Notes: generated by a model from the letters alone, not told the origin. A stretch of 36,209 bases of DNA from Paenibacillus hemerocallicola (GCF_006265175.1 NZ_VDCQ01000076.1:10259-46467); one strand, 5' to 3'; positions 1 through 8,939 are shown, counted from the first letter of the stretch. Translations and numbers: made by a program.

Positions 1-457
1 ATTCGGCAGCTTTGCTTATGCAATCAGATTTAAGCGCAAGATCCCAAATTACATATTGACGTCCCGCGCATTAACGTTTATCATATCAATTATTACATAT
101 GATGGTATGACCATAATATCCGAGCGACAGAAAACGATTTCCTGTTACAAAGTGGTCCGACCATATTGCAAGTTGCACAACCACAGTCGCGGATGCGAAC
201 GTGTTTCGATTTGTTGCTTTGATAGCGCTTTCCAAATTCTTTTCCATTCGACTGACCGAATCCATAACGGTATTGTTGGATCACGACGGCAAAGAAGGAC
301 GGATATTCGATAACGGAGAAGCGACTGTTGGTTGCATGAAAGGAGGCGATAGATTTGTAGCCATTTACCGAAGGAAGGGTCGGTTGCAGGATGAAGGATG
401 AACGCTTATCTTGAAGGGGATTGGACCTATTAAAATCAAACTGGGGGATGCATACAG
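1..457. other. gene-free left end, upstream region of the sugar-binding protein gene
   Basis: No convincing gene is seen. A plus-strand frame is open from the window edge to about 313, but its translation is rich in Cys, Arg and Ser, has no recognisable motif and no good ribosome binding site. The stretch holds two TGGT-N3-ACCA dyads (annotated separately) and ends with a GGGGGA ribosome binding site at about 443-448 for the gene at 458. It may be the intergenic region of a divergent regulator lying outside the window, which cannot be tested here. Confidence 0.5.
103..163. promoter_or_regulatory. pair of TGGT-N3-ACCA dyads, candidate GntR-type operators
   Basis: TGGTATGACCA lies at 103-113 and TGGTCCGACCA at 153-163. 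Both have the same half-sites and the same 3-nt spacer, and they start exactly 50 bp apart, close to five helical turns. TGGT-Nx-ACCA is the usual shape of operators for FadR-subfamily GntR repressors. Identity of the binding protein and of the controlled promoter is inference. No regulator gene is visible in the window. Confidence 0.4.
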
Positions 458-1801
458 ATGATTAACAAGTCGATTCGCGTATCGCTGGCAAGCGCAATGG
501 TAGTCTCCTTATTGGCGGCTTGCGGGGGAAAGGGCAGTACAAGCGGTGAAAGCGAGAAAGGCAGCGAGACGCAGAAACCGAGAGAGCCTGTGGAAATATC
601 CATTTTTCACTACAACGGAACGTGGTCCCAGGAACAGAACGATAAAGTGTTCGCGGAACCGATCACGAAAAAATATCCGTATATCAAGGTCAAGGCGATT
701 TCGTACCAGGGACCGAAGCAGCTGGAGGAAATGGTCGTCTCCGGTACTTTGCCGGATCTGATCATGACGACTCCGGGTCCGGGCTTCGAGACGACGATAA
801 GGAAATACGAGTCTCAATTCGACTTGACTCCGCTTATCAAGCAATACAAATACGATTTGAACCAGCTGGACCCGTCGGCGGTCGGCTCCGTCCGCAGCTT
901 ATCGACCAAAGGCGAGCTGTTCAGTCTGCCCATCTATATGGCTCCCAACACGCTCTATTACAACAAAACGATATTCGATAAATTCGGCGTCGCCTATCCG
1001 AAGGACGGCATGAGCTGGGATGACGTATACGAGCTGTCCAAGCGATTGACGCGCAATGACAACGGAGTGCAATATCGCGGATTTTTGGCATCCTACGTCC
1101 ATTTGATGAGGCTGAACCAAGTATCGCAGAAGCTGTTCGACGGCACGGGGCAAAAGGTCGCATTCGACACTAGCGAATTCAAAAATTATTTGAAGGACAT
1201 TTTCCGCATATACGAGCTTCCCGGCTACGGGTTCGACAAATTGTCGATCGAATCGAATGTGCTCAACGGTTTGTTCCTGAAGGAACAGACGGTTGCCATG
1301 CTGGAGCCGGGAGGCACTTTGCTCGGAGAGGAGTCTCTTGCCGGTCTCGGCAACAATTGGGACTTCACTTCCTTCCCGTCGATCAAAGACAAGCCGGGCG
1401 TTGGTTATCAGCCATATCCGTTCCTTATTTCCATGTTCAATACGAGCAAGCATAAGGAGGAAGCGTTCGAGGCGATGGCCTATTTGACCTCGGCCGAATT
1501 CCAGACGGCCGCTACGAAGCAAGGCACCTTGCTGCCGGTTCTGAAGGACAAATCGATCCTCCAGCAATTCGGGCAGGAGTCCGCCTTCTATAAAGGCAAA
1601 AATGTCGGCGTCCTGATGCCGAAGCAATTCGCGCCCGTTCCGGACGAGCCGTTCTCCGAATTTACCGCGACCGCCCAAACCGCGCTGTACGGGATTTACA
1701 AAAAAGTGGTGACGGGAAATGCGGATATCAATACCGCATTCCGCGAAGGAACCGAGGAAGCCAACAAAAAAATCGAAGAGCTGAAAGCGGCCAAAAAATA
1801 A
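458..1801 (+). CDS. extracellular sugar-binding lipoprotein of an ABC transporter (family 1 solute-binding protein)
   Basis: A 447-residue protein that should capture an oligosaccharide outside the membrane for ABC import. It has a short basic N-terminus, a hydrophobic stretch and a lipobox SLLAAC with the lipidated cysteine at residue 22, then a Gly/Ser/Glu-rich linker. The body has the usual features of family 1 binding proteins, such as APNTLYYNKTIFDKFGV near residue 165 and the late AFEAMAYLTSAEFQ segment. ATG at 458 follows GGGGGA at a 9-nt spacing. No permease or ATPase gene lies beside it, so it is either an orphan binding protein or its partners lie elsewhere. It is followed after a hairpin by a giant secreted glycosidase-like protein in the same direction, which suggests shared work on one polysaccharide. 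The substrate cannot be told from sequence. Confidence 0.9.
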   Translation: MINKSIRVSLASAMVVSLLAACGGKGSTSGESEKGSETQKPREPVEISIFHYNGTWSQEQNDKVFAEPITKKYPYIKVKAISYQGPKQLEEMVVSGTLPDLIMTTPGPGFETTIRKYESQFDLTPLIKQYKYDLNQLDPSAVGSVRSLSTKGELFSLPIYMAPNTLYYNKTIFDKFGVAYPKDGMSWDDVYELSKRLTRNDNGVQYRGFLASYVHLMRLNQVSQKLFDGTGQKVAFDTSEFKNYLKDIFRIYELPGYGFDKLSIESNVLNGLFLKEQTVAMLEPGGTLLGEESLAGLGNNWDFTSFPSIKDKPGVGYQPYPFLISMFNTSKHKEEAFEAMAYLTSAEFQTAATKQGTLLPVLKDKSILQQFGQESAFYKGKNVGVLMPKQFAPVPDEPFSEFTATAQTALYGIYKKVVTGNADINTAFREGTEEANKKIEELKAAKK

Positions 1802-1833
1802 TTTTCGCTCGGAAGTACCGGAGGCGTACGATC

Positions 1834-1867
1834 AGGACAGGAGGCTCGCATGGCAGTCCCCTGTCCT
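1834..1867 (+). terminator. hairpin between the binding protein gene and the large secreted protein gene
   Basis: AGGACAGG (1834-1841) pairs perfectly with CCTGTCCT (1860-1867) across an 18-nt loop, followed by a pyrimidine run CTCTCTTT. It could be a leaky terminator or a processing and stabilising stem that lowers expression of the downstream gene relative to the binding protein. The tail is not a clean U-run, so the role is uncertain. Confidence 0.45.
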
Positions 1868-1917
1868 CTCTTTAAGAGGGAACGATCTTGGAAAATCAAT
1901 AGGATCGAGGTGGCGAC

Positions 1918-4900
1918 ATGTTAAGCATTAAATGGCGCAGAAGGATCAGCATGCTCATCATAGTTTTTACCATCGTCGGAATATGGCCTTTTTCCACATT
2001 TACCGGGTTTGCGAACACCGCATTTGCCGAGCCGCCGGAAGGAAGTGTATTACGATTGGAAGATGATGCAACGAGCTTGCAGGCCGCAGGCTGGAGCAGG
2101 AGAATACCGCCGGCGACAGGCGTTTATATCGTCGACTCCTCCCATTCGCTAGGCAATCCCAATCAGATCGCCACGAAGACCGTACCGCCGGGACAATATT
2201 TGCTGTACGGGGATCAGAACGCCAGCGCGACGTCGACGTATACGACCCTTTCCAAAAAGATGCCGATCGGTCCCGGTGCATGGACGCTCGGTTTCTCGGC
2301 CAAGTTCGTCGATTTGATGAAGCCGGGTCAGAATCCCGCATACCGCGGGATCAGCTTCGAAATTTTCGCGGGCGGGAAAGAATATAAAATCACGTTCAAC
2401 GATACGAACAAAATATTGGCGATGACGAACGCATCGGGCGCCTACGTCCAGCAAGAGGCAGCCATGCCCGATGACGACGCGTTTCATCAATGGGAAATCG
2501 CGTATGACGGAAATTATACGGTAACCGTGAAGCTGGATGGAAACGCGGCGGCGACCTTTACGGGTTTAGGCTTTGCCGTATCGGGCCGGGCAGACGAGCT
2601 TGTCATCCTGAATGCCCCATTGAACTGGCAATCCGGCACGAACGAGGTCTATATCGACCATCTTACGATGCACTCGAGCGGACAAGTCATTCCGACGGAT
2701 ATGCTGTTCGATGATAACGCTTCCAGTCTGAGCGATACGGGATGGTCCAGGTCGCTTACTCCCATTGACGGGTTATACATTACGGATGGCGGCAATTCGC
2801 TTGGCAATCCGAACGGCGTACAAATGAAAGCGGTTCCGCAGGGACAATATTTGTTGTATGGAAATCAGCAAGCGACGATTCAAGGAAAATACGTACGGAT
2901 ACTGAAAGATGTGCCGATCGGTACCGGAGCGTGGACGCTGGAGTTCTCCGCCCGATTCGTCGATCTGATGAAGCCTTCCGCCAACCATGCGGACCGGGGC
3001 GTTTATTTCGATATATATGCCGCCGGGAAACGGTACAAGATCACGTTTAACGATACGGATAAAATTATGGCCAATGCCGCCACGAGAAAGCAAGTGCAAA
3101 TGCCGGAGGACGACGCCTTCCATAAGTGGGAAATCGCCTTCAACGGAGCGGATACGGTGTACGTGAAGCTCGATAACGCCGTCGTGGCGACATTCGTCAA
3201 CGTCTCGTCGTCGGTCTCGGGAATTCCCGATCGGGTACAGATCGCCAATGTGCCGCTCAATTGGGAGTCGGGTACGAATGAGGTATATTTGGACTACGTG
3301 AAGCTGTACAAGACGGTGCTCGGCGATCCGAATCTGCTGCTGAACGACGATGCTTCGAGCTTTCAGACGGCCAATTGGTCGGTCTACGCTCCCGTCGCCG
3401 ACGCATATTTTACCGACTACGGGCGGACGAACGGTACCGTCGGGGGAATGGTGTACGCCGAAGAAGGACGGTATTTGACTTATGCCCGCGCAACTGCGGC
3501 CAATGCGGTGCGGATGACCAAGGGCTTCGACATCGGAGCGGGGCCGTGGGCGCTGGAATTCGATGCGAGAATGGCTACTCTCGTCGAACCCGGCACAGCG
3601 GGAGCGGAGCAAGGATTTATGGTGGAAGTCGTTGCCGGCGGCAAGCTGTACAAGCTCGTGTACAACGATGACGATAAGCTCTACATCGGCAAGGGCGACG
3701 GCGGTTACGAAGTTATCGAAAAGGGCTTGCTGTCCGCCACATATTACGATAACTGGGGTATCGCCTACGATGAGCATGACCGGTTGATCGTCACGCGCAA
3801 CGGGAGCAAGCTCGGGTACTGGTCCGGTGCAGGAGTGCCCGTACAGCAAGCCGACCGGGTATCGATCATCAATCAGGCGGCAGGCGCCGCAGGGGAAACA
3901 ATCGTTCATTTGGACCGGATCAAGCTGGTCAAAAGCATGTTGCCGGAATGGAGCGAATTTCAGCCGTTGATCGCCGGAGCGACCGTGCTGCCTGATTCGG
4001 ATTCCGAGGAGATTACGGCGGTCGTTCCGTTATTCGATGCCGATCCGCTGCGTTTTGCCACGAACCCGCTAACGCTCGAAGCGACTTTGACGCAGGACGG
4101 TCTAGTCGTGGACCAGCTTCAGCAGCCGGTGACCGGCAATACGGTATCGCTGCAATTGGCCGCGCCCGGCCGAAGCGGATGGATGGATTTGGCTCTGAAA
4201 TTAAAAGACGGCAATGTCGTGAAAAGCGAAGCTTCCTACAAGGTGGACGTTCATCCGTCCGTTTCCGTATTGCTGCCCGATCAGCACGCTACGGCCGTAA
4301 CGGGCCAAGTGTATTTATTTACGGACATCGATCAGGCCGTCGATTCCTCCGGGAAGCCTTCCTGGCAAGCCGGTTGGACGCTGGCCGACTACAACTACGA
4401 AGGCATTAACAGCGGCGGTGTAGTAATCGAGAGCACGTACGGTGCCGCCCTCAAGCTGCCGGTCGGCTTGAATGGCTGGTATGGCGTCTATATCGGCTAT
4501 GTGACCGGAACCGAAGGGATGATCGTCTCCGACGGCACGGTATCCCGGCAGATCGACATGGATGGCGTCTCGCCCGGAGAGCCATATGGGAGCAAGGCGA
4601 TAGCGGAAGTGTTTGCGCTTGCTTCGGATTTCGGCAACGGTACGGTTTCCTTGTCCCCGATCCCCGGCAAACGGGCAAGAATCGCTTATGTGAAGCTGAA
4701 AGGGCTGTCTCCGGAGGAGATCGCGCTATACACGAAGCCGGATGAAGGCGAAGCGGGGAAACGGGTCATTTACAACAATGACGGCTACAGCGACTATTTT
4801 AGCGGCCGCTACAATAACGAACAAAGTCTGTTGAACAATGCCGTCAATTTCTTTGAAGGTCAGGATGCGAACTCGCTCTATTGGGCGCTTGGAACAACGA

Positions 4901-5994
4901 TGCTTATACTGCGGGACAGCGAAGTCGCCGGTCGTCCTTACGCCAGCCTGACTCCGCAGCAGGAGCAGAATCTGATGCGGGACGGTGACAAACGGGTCAG
5001 GGATGTCGTATACGGTTACATCGATGCGGGCAAGGATCCGCTGACCATTGTTGCCGGGCGGGCGAATGAGCTGGGGCTTGATGCCTACGCCTCTCTGAGA
5101 ATGGGCGCCTTTTACAATCAGAATGTGTATCCGTGGCTGAATGGCAACTTGTATACCGAATATGCGAATAAAGGTTATTTGCAGAAAAAAAGCAACGGCG
5201 CCTCGGACGTTCGGATGAGCTATGCATACGCCGAGTTCAGACAATACGTGATCGATGTGTTGAAGGAAGCAGCATCCGTGACCGATGAGGAAGGGCAGCC
5301 GCTTCTGAAAGGCGTGGAGCTGGATTATTGCAGATATCCGAATGTATTGGGCTATGAATCGATACTGACCGATGCCTACGTCCAACAATATGGCGTCGAT
5401 CCGCGGCTGGAGACTACACCGCAAGGTCAGCAAAGGTGGAACGAGTTCAAAGCGGACGTCATGACCGACTTCATGCAGGATGTGCGGCAAGAGCTGGCGG
5501 GCTATCAAATTTCGGTGCGTATCCCCTTTGACACTTATTTTCAAAATGGCCTGGACATCGAGACGTGGATTCAGGAGCGGCTGATCGATACGCTTGTCGT
5601 CTGCACGCTCGGCCATGAAACATTTTTCGGCGAAATCGATACTTTTCAAGAGATGACGGAAGGAACAGGCGTCAAGCTGTACGGCAATATTAACGGTACG
5701 CTCTCCGGAAGCGATCTGACCCGTCAAGAGGAAGAACTGCTGAAGCGCGGTATCCGCGTTGCGACGGGACACGAAAGCGTCGGCAAGCAGCAATACATGC
5801 TGAGGGCGCATCAATTTTACGAAGCGGATTATGACGGCGTCTACATTTTCAACAACTGGTTGGGCAGGGCGGCCGGCGGCCAGTCGATACTGGGCGAGCT
5901 GGGAGACAAGGTGAAACTGGAGAAATGGTATAAGCTGGGTTATCCCGCGGAATGGGTGCAAAATCTGGTGACGATTCAGCCGGCGCAGCCGTAG
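1918..5994 (+). CDS. large secreted protein: three repeated beta-type modules plus a C-terminal GHL10-like glycosidase domain
   Basis: 1358 residues, start ATG after a GAGGTGG ribosome binding site. Residues 1-37 form a signal peptide (RRR near the N-terminus, hydrophobic core, cleavage after AFA). Three homologous modules of about 200 residues follow at roughly 44-260, 262-470 and 471-675. Each has a DDA(T/S)S opening, a GxYLxY segment, a G-x-WxLxF-x-A-R/K strand and a W-x-IAY/F strand; this pattern suggests laminin-G or carbohydrate-binding beta-sandwiches. A linker with beta-type sequence runs to about 940. The last 400 residues look like a TIM barrel of the GHL10/YngK type: GVELDYCRYP (Glu1134, Asp1136) matches the DxxRYP signature of that group, and IFNNWLGRA lies near the end. 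It should act outside the cell on a polysaccharide or be surface-bound; the substrate is unknown. A strong terminator follows. Confidence 0.85.
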   Translation: MLSIKWRRRISMLIIVFTIVGIWPFSTFTGFANTAFAEPPEGSVLRLEDDATSLQAAGWSRRIPPATGVYIVDSSHSLGNPNQIATKTVPPGQYLLYGDQNASATSTYTTLSKKMPIGPGAWTLGFSAKFVDLMKPGQNPAYRGISFEIFAGGKEYKITFNDTNKILAMTNASGAYVQQEAAMPDDDAFHQWEIAYDGNYTVTVKLDGNAAATFTGLGFAVSGRADELVILNAPLNWQSGTNEVYIDHLTMHSSGQVIPTDMLFDDNASSLSDTGWSRSLTPIDGLYITDGGNSLGNPNGVQMKAVPQGQYLLYGNQQATIQGKYVRILKDVPIGTGAWTLEFSARFVDLMKPSANHADRGVYFDIYAAGKRYKITFNDTDKIMANAATRKQVQMPEDDAFHKWEIAFNGADTVYVKLDNAVVATFVNVSSSVSGIPDRVQIANVPLNWESGTNEVYLDYVKLYKTVLGDPNLLLNDDASSFQTANWSVYAPVADAYFTDYGRTNGTVGGMVYAEEGRYLTYARATAANAVRMTKGFDIGAGPWALEFDARMATLVEPGTAGAEQGFMVEVVAGGKLYKLVYNDDDKLYIGKGDGGYEVIEKGLLSATYYDNWGIAYDEHDRLIVTRNGSKLGYWSGAGVPVQQADRVSIINQAAGAAGETIVHLDRIKLVKSMLPEWSEFQPLIAGATVLPDSDSEEITAVVPLFDADPLRFATNPLTLEATLTQDGLVVDQLQQPVTGNTVSLQLAAPGRSGWMDLALKLKDGNVVKSEASYKVDVHPSVSVLLPDQHATAVTGQVYLFTDIDQAVDSSGKPSWQAGWTLADYNYEGINSGGVVIESTYGAALKLPVGLNGWYGVYIGYVTGTEGMIVSDGTVSRQIDMDGVSPGEPYGSKAIAEVFALASDFGNGTVSLSPIPGKRARIAYVKLKGLSPEEIALYTKPDEGEAGKRVIYNNDGYSDYFSGRYNNEQSLLNNAVNFFEGQDANSLYWALGTTMLILRDSEVAGRPYASLTPQQEQNLMRDGDKRVRDVVYGYIDAGKDPLTIVAGRANELGLDAYASLRMGAFYNQNVYPWLNGNLYTEYANKGYLQKKSNGASDVRMSYAYAEFRQYVIDVLKEAASVTDEEGQPLLKGVELDYCRYPNVLGYESILTDAYVQQYGVDPRLETTPQGQQRWNEFKADVMTDFMQDVRQELAGYQISVRIPFDTYFQNGLDIETWIQERLIDTLVVCTLGHETFFGEIDTFQEMTEGTGVKLYGNINGTLSGSDLTRQEEELLKRGIRVATGHESVGKQQYMLRAHQFYEADYDGVYIFNNWLGRAAGGQSILGELGDKVKLEKWYKLGYPAEWVQNLVTIQPAQP
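2047..3940 (+). repeat. three diverged in-frame repeats coding the N-terminal modules
   Basis: Coding segments about 2047-2700, 2703-3330 and 3331-3940 translate to the same module. Copies 1 and 2 are close (shared AWTLxFSAxFVDLMKP, YKITFNDT and NEVYxD blocks), while copy 3 is clearly more diverged. This points to one recent duplication on top of an older one. Confidence 0.8.
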
Positions 5995-6044
5995 CATCTC
6001 GTCCCCAATAGGAACGGAAAGCGCGCCAAGCGACTTGAGAAACG

Positions 6045-6080
6045 ACAACCCCCGAACCATTGCGGTTTCGGGGGTTGTTT
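6045..6080 (+). terminator. intrinsic terminator after the large secreted protein gene
   Basis: ACAACCCCCGAACC pairs with GGTTTCGGGGGTTGT around a short loop, with one bulged base, then TTT. The stem is very GC-rich. It sits between two convergent units and probably also stops the peroxidase transcript coming from the right. Confidence 0.85.
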
Positions 6081-6142
6081 CGTCGAGGGCGCGGGACATT
6101 CGGTCGCCTCACGGAAAAATTAGTCTCTTTCGGAGTCCGGCG

Positions 6143-6682
6143 CTACAGCAGCGCCTCGATAGCGGGAGCGATGACTGCAGGTTCCACAGGAGACTCGAAC
6201 CTTCCGACTACGTTGCCGCCGCGGTCGACGAGAAACTTGGTGAAGTTCCATTTGATGTCGTTGCTCTCGAGCTTTCCTTCCCGCTCGAGCATGGAGGCGA
6301 GGCGCTTGCCTCTCTCGTTCTCCGGGTCGAAGCCTTCGAAAGGCGCCTGTTCCGTCAAATAACCGTACAACGGATGCTGCTCCGGTCCGAGTACGTCGAT
6401 CTTGTCGAACAGCGGGAACGTTACGCCGTAATTCAGTTGGCAGAACGTATGGATTTCTTCATTCGTGCCCGGCTCCTGCGCGCCGAATTGATTGCAAGGA
6501 AAGCCGAGAACGACTACGCCGCGGTCCTTGTACTGCTCATACAGCTTCTGCAGGTCGGAATATTGGGGCGTTAAGCCGCATTTGCTCGCCGTGTTGACGA
6601 TCAGCAGCACTTTGCCCTCGTATTGGTCGAGACCTGCTTCCTCGCCGCGAATATTTTTGACTTTGAAATCGTAAACGCTCAT
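6143..6682 (-). CDS. gpx: glutathione peroxidase family thiol peroxidase
   Basis: 179 residues. It reduces hydrogen peroxide and organic or lipid hydroperoxides; in Gram-positive bacteria the electron donor is usually thioredoxin. The peroxidatic Cys35 lies in [12 protein letters not shown], the catalytic Gln in [12 protein letters not shown] (residues 61-72), and the catalytic Trp in [12 protein letters not shown] near residue 140. [11 protein letters not shown] places a cysteine at residue 81, the position of the resolving cysteine in thioredoxin-dependent yeast Gpx3 (Cys82), so a two-cysteine mechanism is likely. The ATG lies only 3 nt after the stop of the upstream MarR gene, and its ribosome binding site GGAGGA overlaps the end of that gene. 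The two should therefore be co-transcribed and induced together by peroxide. Confidence 0.93.
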   Translation of the reverse strand: MSVYDFKVKNIRGEEAGLDQYEGKVLLIVNTASKCGLTPQYSDLQKLYEQYKDRGVVVLGFPCNQFGAQEPGTNEEIHTFCQLNYGVTFPLFDKIDVLGPEQHPLYGYLTEQAPFEGFDPENERGKRLASMLEREGKLESNDIKWNFTKFLVDRGGNVVGRFESPVEPAVIAPAIEALL

Positions 6683-6685
6683 CGT

Positions 6686-7135
6686 TCATTCCTCCATCGT
6701 TGTTTGGTGAATGCGTCGCAGGAAGGCGGCGAGCCGGTCGCGCAGCTCCTCGGACTCCTCCGCCGGAACGCCGGCCCGGCAAAACGCCTTGCCGGGCACT
6801 TCATATGCCCGCTCCTTCAGCTTCTGTCCGCCTCCGGTCAGCCGTATGCGCACGTTCCGCTCATCCGACGGGTCGCGTACCCGTTCGACCAGACCCGCGG
6901 CCTCCATTTTTTTGAGCAGCGGGGTCAAGGTGCCGGAATCGAGATACAATCGCGCCCCCAGCTGTTTGACGGTTACGTCGTCTTGCTCCCATAACGCGAG
7001 AAGCGCCACATATTGCGTATACGTGATGCCCAGCTCGTCCAGAAACGGCCGGTACAGCTTCGTAATTTCGCGGGAGCAGGCATATAAGGCGAAGCATGTC
7101 TGGTTGTCCAGTCTCAGCGCGTCATCCCGGTTCAT
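6686..7135 (-). CDS. ohrR: MarR-family peroxide-sensing repressor, 2-Cys OhrR type
   Basis: 149 residues from an ATG preceded by GGAGG. A longer frame to 7216 exists but would run through the promoter. It is a winged-helix dimer that leaves DNA when oxidised. The sensing cysteine is Cys14 in NQTCFALYAC. Tyr28 and Tyr39 sit where OhrR uses Tyr29 and Tyr40 to contact the oxidised cysteine. GTLTPLLKKMEAAGLVER is the recognition-helix region and DERNVRI belongs to the wing. Cys119 lies 105 residues after Cys14, the same separation as Cys22 and Cys127 in Xanthomonas OhrR, so this looks like a two-cysteine sensor. It is the first gene of an operon with the peroxidase and probably represses itself through the repeat in its promoter. 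The family call is sure; OhrR rather than another MarR is likely. Confidence 0.85.
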   Translation of the reverse strand: MNRDDALRLDNQTCFALYACSREITKLYRPFLDELGITYTQYVALLALWEQDDVTVKQLGARLYLDSGTLTPLLKKMEAAGLVERVRDPSDERNVRIRLTGGGQKLKERAYEVPGKAFCRAGVPAEESEELRDRLAAFLRRIHQTTMEE

Positions 7136-7173
7136 CGCAGCCTCCGCAACATAAATTGAACTACAAACGGCAA

Positions 7174-7202
7174 TGTATAGTTTAAAATTAAATTGTGTAC
7201 AA
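7174..7202 (-). promoter_or_regulatory. ohrR-gpx promoter with operator-like inverted repeat in the spacer
   Basis: On the minus strand, TTGTAC (-35, 7197-7202) and TATACA (-10, 7174-7179) are separated by exactly 17 nt. The spacer carries the imperfect dyad AATTTAA-TT-TTAAACT (7179-7194), an AT-rich repeat of the kind OhrR and other MarR proteins bind. Binding there would block RNA polymerase directly. Confidence 0.65.
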
Positions 7203-7367
7203 TCGAATATTAGCATATGGGGAGCTTTCCGTCAAACGGGGAGGAAGGATGAGCCCCCGAATCAGACGGTACGAATTTGCGCATTCCCGGTCTCGTTTAG
7301 TTTTCCATTCTATGATGGACTGGCTCAACAGCTTGAAAACGTATTCCTTTTTGCGAATTCGCTTGAT

Positions 7368-7392
7368 ATAATGTTATGAAAAATAACATTAT
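7368..7392. promoter_or_regulatory. perfect 10-bp inverted repeat on a TATAAT box upstream of the chemoreceptor gene
   Basis: ATAATGTTAT (7368-7377) and ATAACATTAT (7383-7392) are perfect inverted copies around GAAAA. TATAAT at 7367-7372 overlaps the left arm and resembles a -10 element; no good -35 is visible. The arrangement looks like a repressor site over the transcription start. It argues against the ATG at 7376, which lies inside the repeat, as the translation start. Confidence 0.5.
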
Positions 7393-7411
7393 TAGGAATG
7401 GAAGTGTACAT

Positions 7412-8830
7412 ATGGGGGGAGAAAAACAAACGGCAACGTCGGTTTTCGGTCTTTCATTTCGAAAGGGCCGTGAGAAGAACGGGCAAATTCATTCTTTGAA
7501 GCAAACGATTCAATCTTTGAAGTACGACATGCAGGTGGCGTCCGATCGGCTTGGCGCGGCGATGGAGGAAATGACCCGTCAAAGCCGCGAGCTGCAGCGG
7601 TTGGCCGACTACTCCCACGAGCGTGAAATGAGCTTGCGCGGCAAAAGCACGGCGGCGAAGCAGTACATCGAGCTGGCGTTCGGGCAAATGAACGACGTTA
7701 CGGAAGCGACCAATGAAATACAGGCGATGGCCGACCGGATGAACGGGAAAATGTCCGATGCGAGCCTTGTCGTTACCGAGGTTGTGCAATATTTGCACAA
7801 TACGGATCGGATGATGGACGAAATAAAGCGGTTCAACTCGGCGATGCTTACCGAGATTGACGGTTTGATCGGGCATTTGTCCAAAGTGGAAGAGATGAAC
7901 GCGGCGTTGGTGGGCATTGTCGAGGAAACGTCGCTGCTCGCTCTGAACGCTTCGATCGAATCGGCGAGGGCGGGGGAGTACGGCAAAGGCTTCGCGGTCG
8001 TCGCTTCGCGGATCAGGCAATTGGCCGATCAAAGCAAAGGGGCTGTCGTGCAGTCTTCGTCGCTGCTCGCGGAAATTACCGGCGGCGTGGGAGAAGTCGT
8101 GAAGGCTGTAGAGAAAGAGAAGCGAGCCGTTACCCGAGGCGTTGCGGAAGTGGGGGAAGTGAGAAGGCGGGTCGAGCTGCTGTACGAGAAAGTATCCGAT
8201 GCGGGAACGATTGTGGAAAAAGCCGTCGAGTCTTCTTACCGCCAGGTCGGATTGATCCGTAGTACTGCCGGAGAGCTGGACCGCGCCGTCGGAACGATCA
8301 ACGAGACGATCGAGGACGTGGATATGATGCTGTCGCATGTATCCGAACAGCGGGATCAGATCGGGGCTTTGAACGCGATCGGTGACAATTTGCTGAAAGA
8401 AGCGGCCGAGCTGCGCGCGGCGGTGTCGGATTCGGGAGATGTCCCGTCCGATAACAGGCTGCAGTCGATGCAGATCGACCATTTGAAAAGCTCGCTTGCC
8501 GCAGTCGCCGCCAGCGCGGAGATCGCGACTCTCGACGCCGGGCGGCACGACCGGCTGCTGACGTCGCATATGAGGCAAACCCCCGGCATTCAGGCAATCT
8601 GGTCGAACCGCGCCGACGGGACGTTTATTTTCTCCGAGCCGCCTGCCGGGTTGCTTAACGCCAAGCAGCGCGAATGGTGGAAGGGCGCGATGGAGGAAGG
8701 CGCGTTCGTTTCCAAAGTATATATATCGGCCATTACGAAGCGGCCGTGTCTAACCATTTCCACAGCCGTAACCGATGCGGAAGGAAGGCGGATCGGCGTC
8801 GTCGGCATCGATTTGTCGGTCGAATCGTAG
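7412..8830 (+). CDS. soluble methyl-accepting chemotaxis protein with a C-terminal Cache-like sensor domain
   Basis: 472 residues from ATG 7412, behind a modest GGAATGGAAG site; ATG 7376 is in frame but sits in a promoter palindrome. No membrane segment or signal peptide is seen. The long helical signalling domain (about residues 20-300) contains the conserved hairpin tip [20 protein letters not shown] followed by [18 protein letters not shown], the part that contacts CheA and CheW. The last 100 or so residues ([47 protein letters not shown]) resemble the membrane-distal part of a Cache/PDC ligand-binding domain. The usual order is reversed: signalling part first, sensor last, all in the cytoplasm. 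It should report on an internal signal to the chemotaxis kinase or a related pathway. No other chemotaxis gene is in the window. Confidence 0.85.
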   Translation: MGGEKQTATSVFGLSFRKGREKNGQIHSLKQTIQSLKYDMQVASDRLGAAMEEMTRQSRELQRLADYSHEREMSLRGKSTAAKQYIELAFGQMNDVTEATNEIQAMADRMNGKMSDASLVVTEVVQYLHNTDRMMDEIKRFNSAMLTEIDGLIGHLSKVEEMNAALVGIVEETSLLALNASIESARAGEYGKGFAVVASRIRQLADQSKGAVVQSSSLLAEITGGVGEVVKAVEKEKRAVTRGVAEVGEVRRRVELLYEKVSDAGTIVEKAVESSYRQVGLIRSTAGELDRAVGTINETIEDVDMMLSHVSEQRDQIGALNAIGDNLLKEAAELRAAVSDSGDVPSDNRLQSMQIDHLKSSLAAVAASAEIATLDAGRHDRLLTSHMRQTPGIQAIWSNRADGTFIFSEPPAGLLNAKQREWWKGAMEEGAFVSKVYISAITKRPCLTISTAVTDAEGRRIGVVGIDLSVES

Positions 8831-8939
8831 TCGCAATAATCGTAGTATCGTTCAAAAAAAAGGTGCAGCGCTCATTGTTTCGCCATGCCGGCAGCACGTA
8901 AGCTTAAAGTGCAGGATGAGCGAAAGGATGACGGCGACT

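Noticed and set aside
56-401. Short frames at the left end as genes
   Set aside because: No ribosome binding site, no recognisable protein, and the frames overlap one another on both strands.
4726-6099. 457-residue minus-strand frame over the end of the large secreted protein
   Set aside because: Shadow of the GHL10-like coding sequence; it also runs through the terminator at 6045-6080.
7376-7411. ATG at 7376 as the chemoreceptor start
   Set aside because: It lies inside the inverted repeat and next to TATAAT, without a ribosome binding site; ATG 7412 is better placed.
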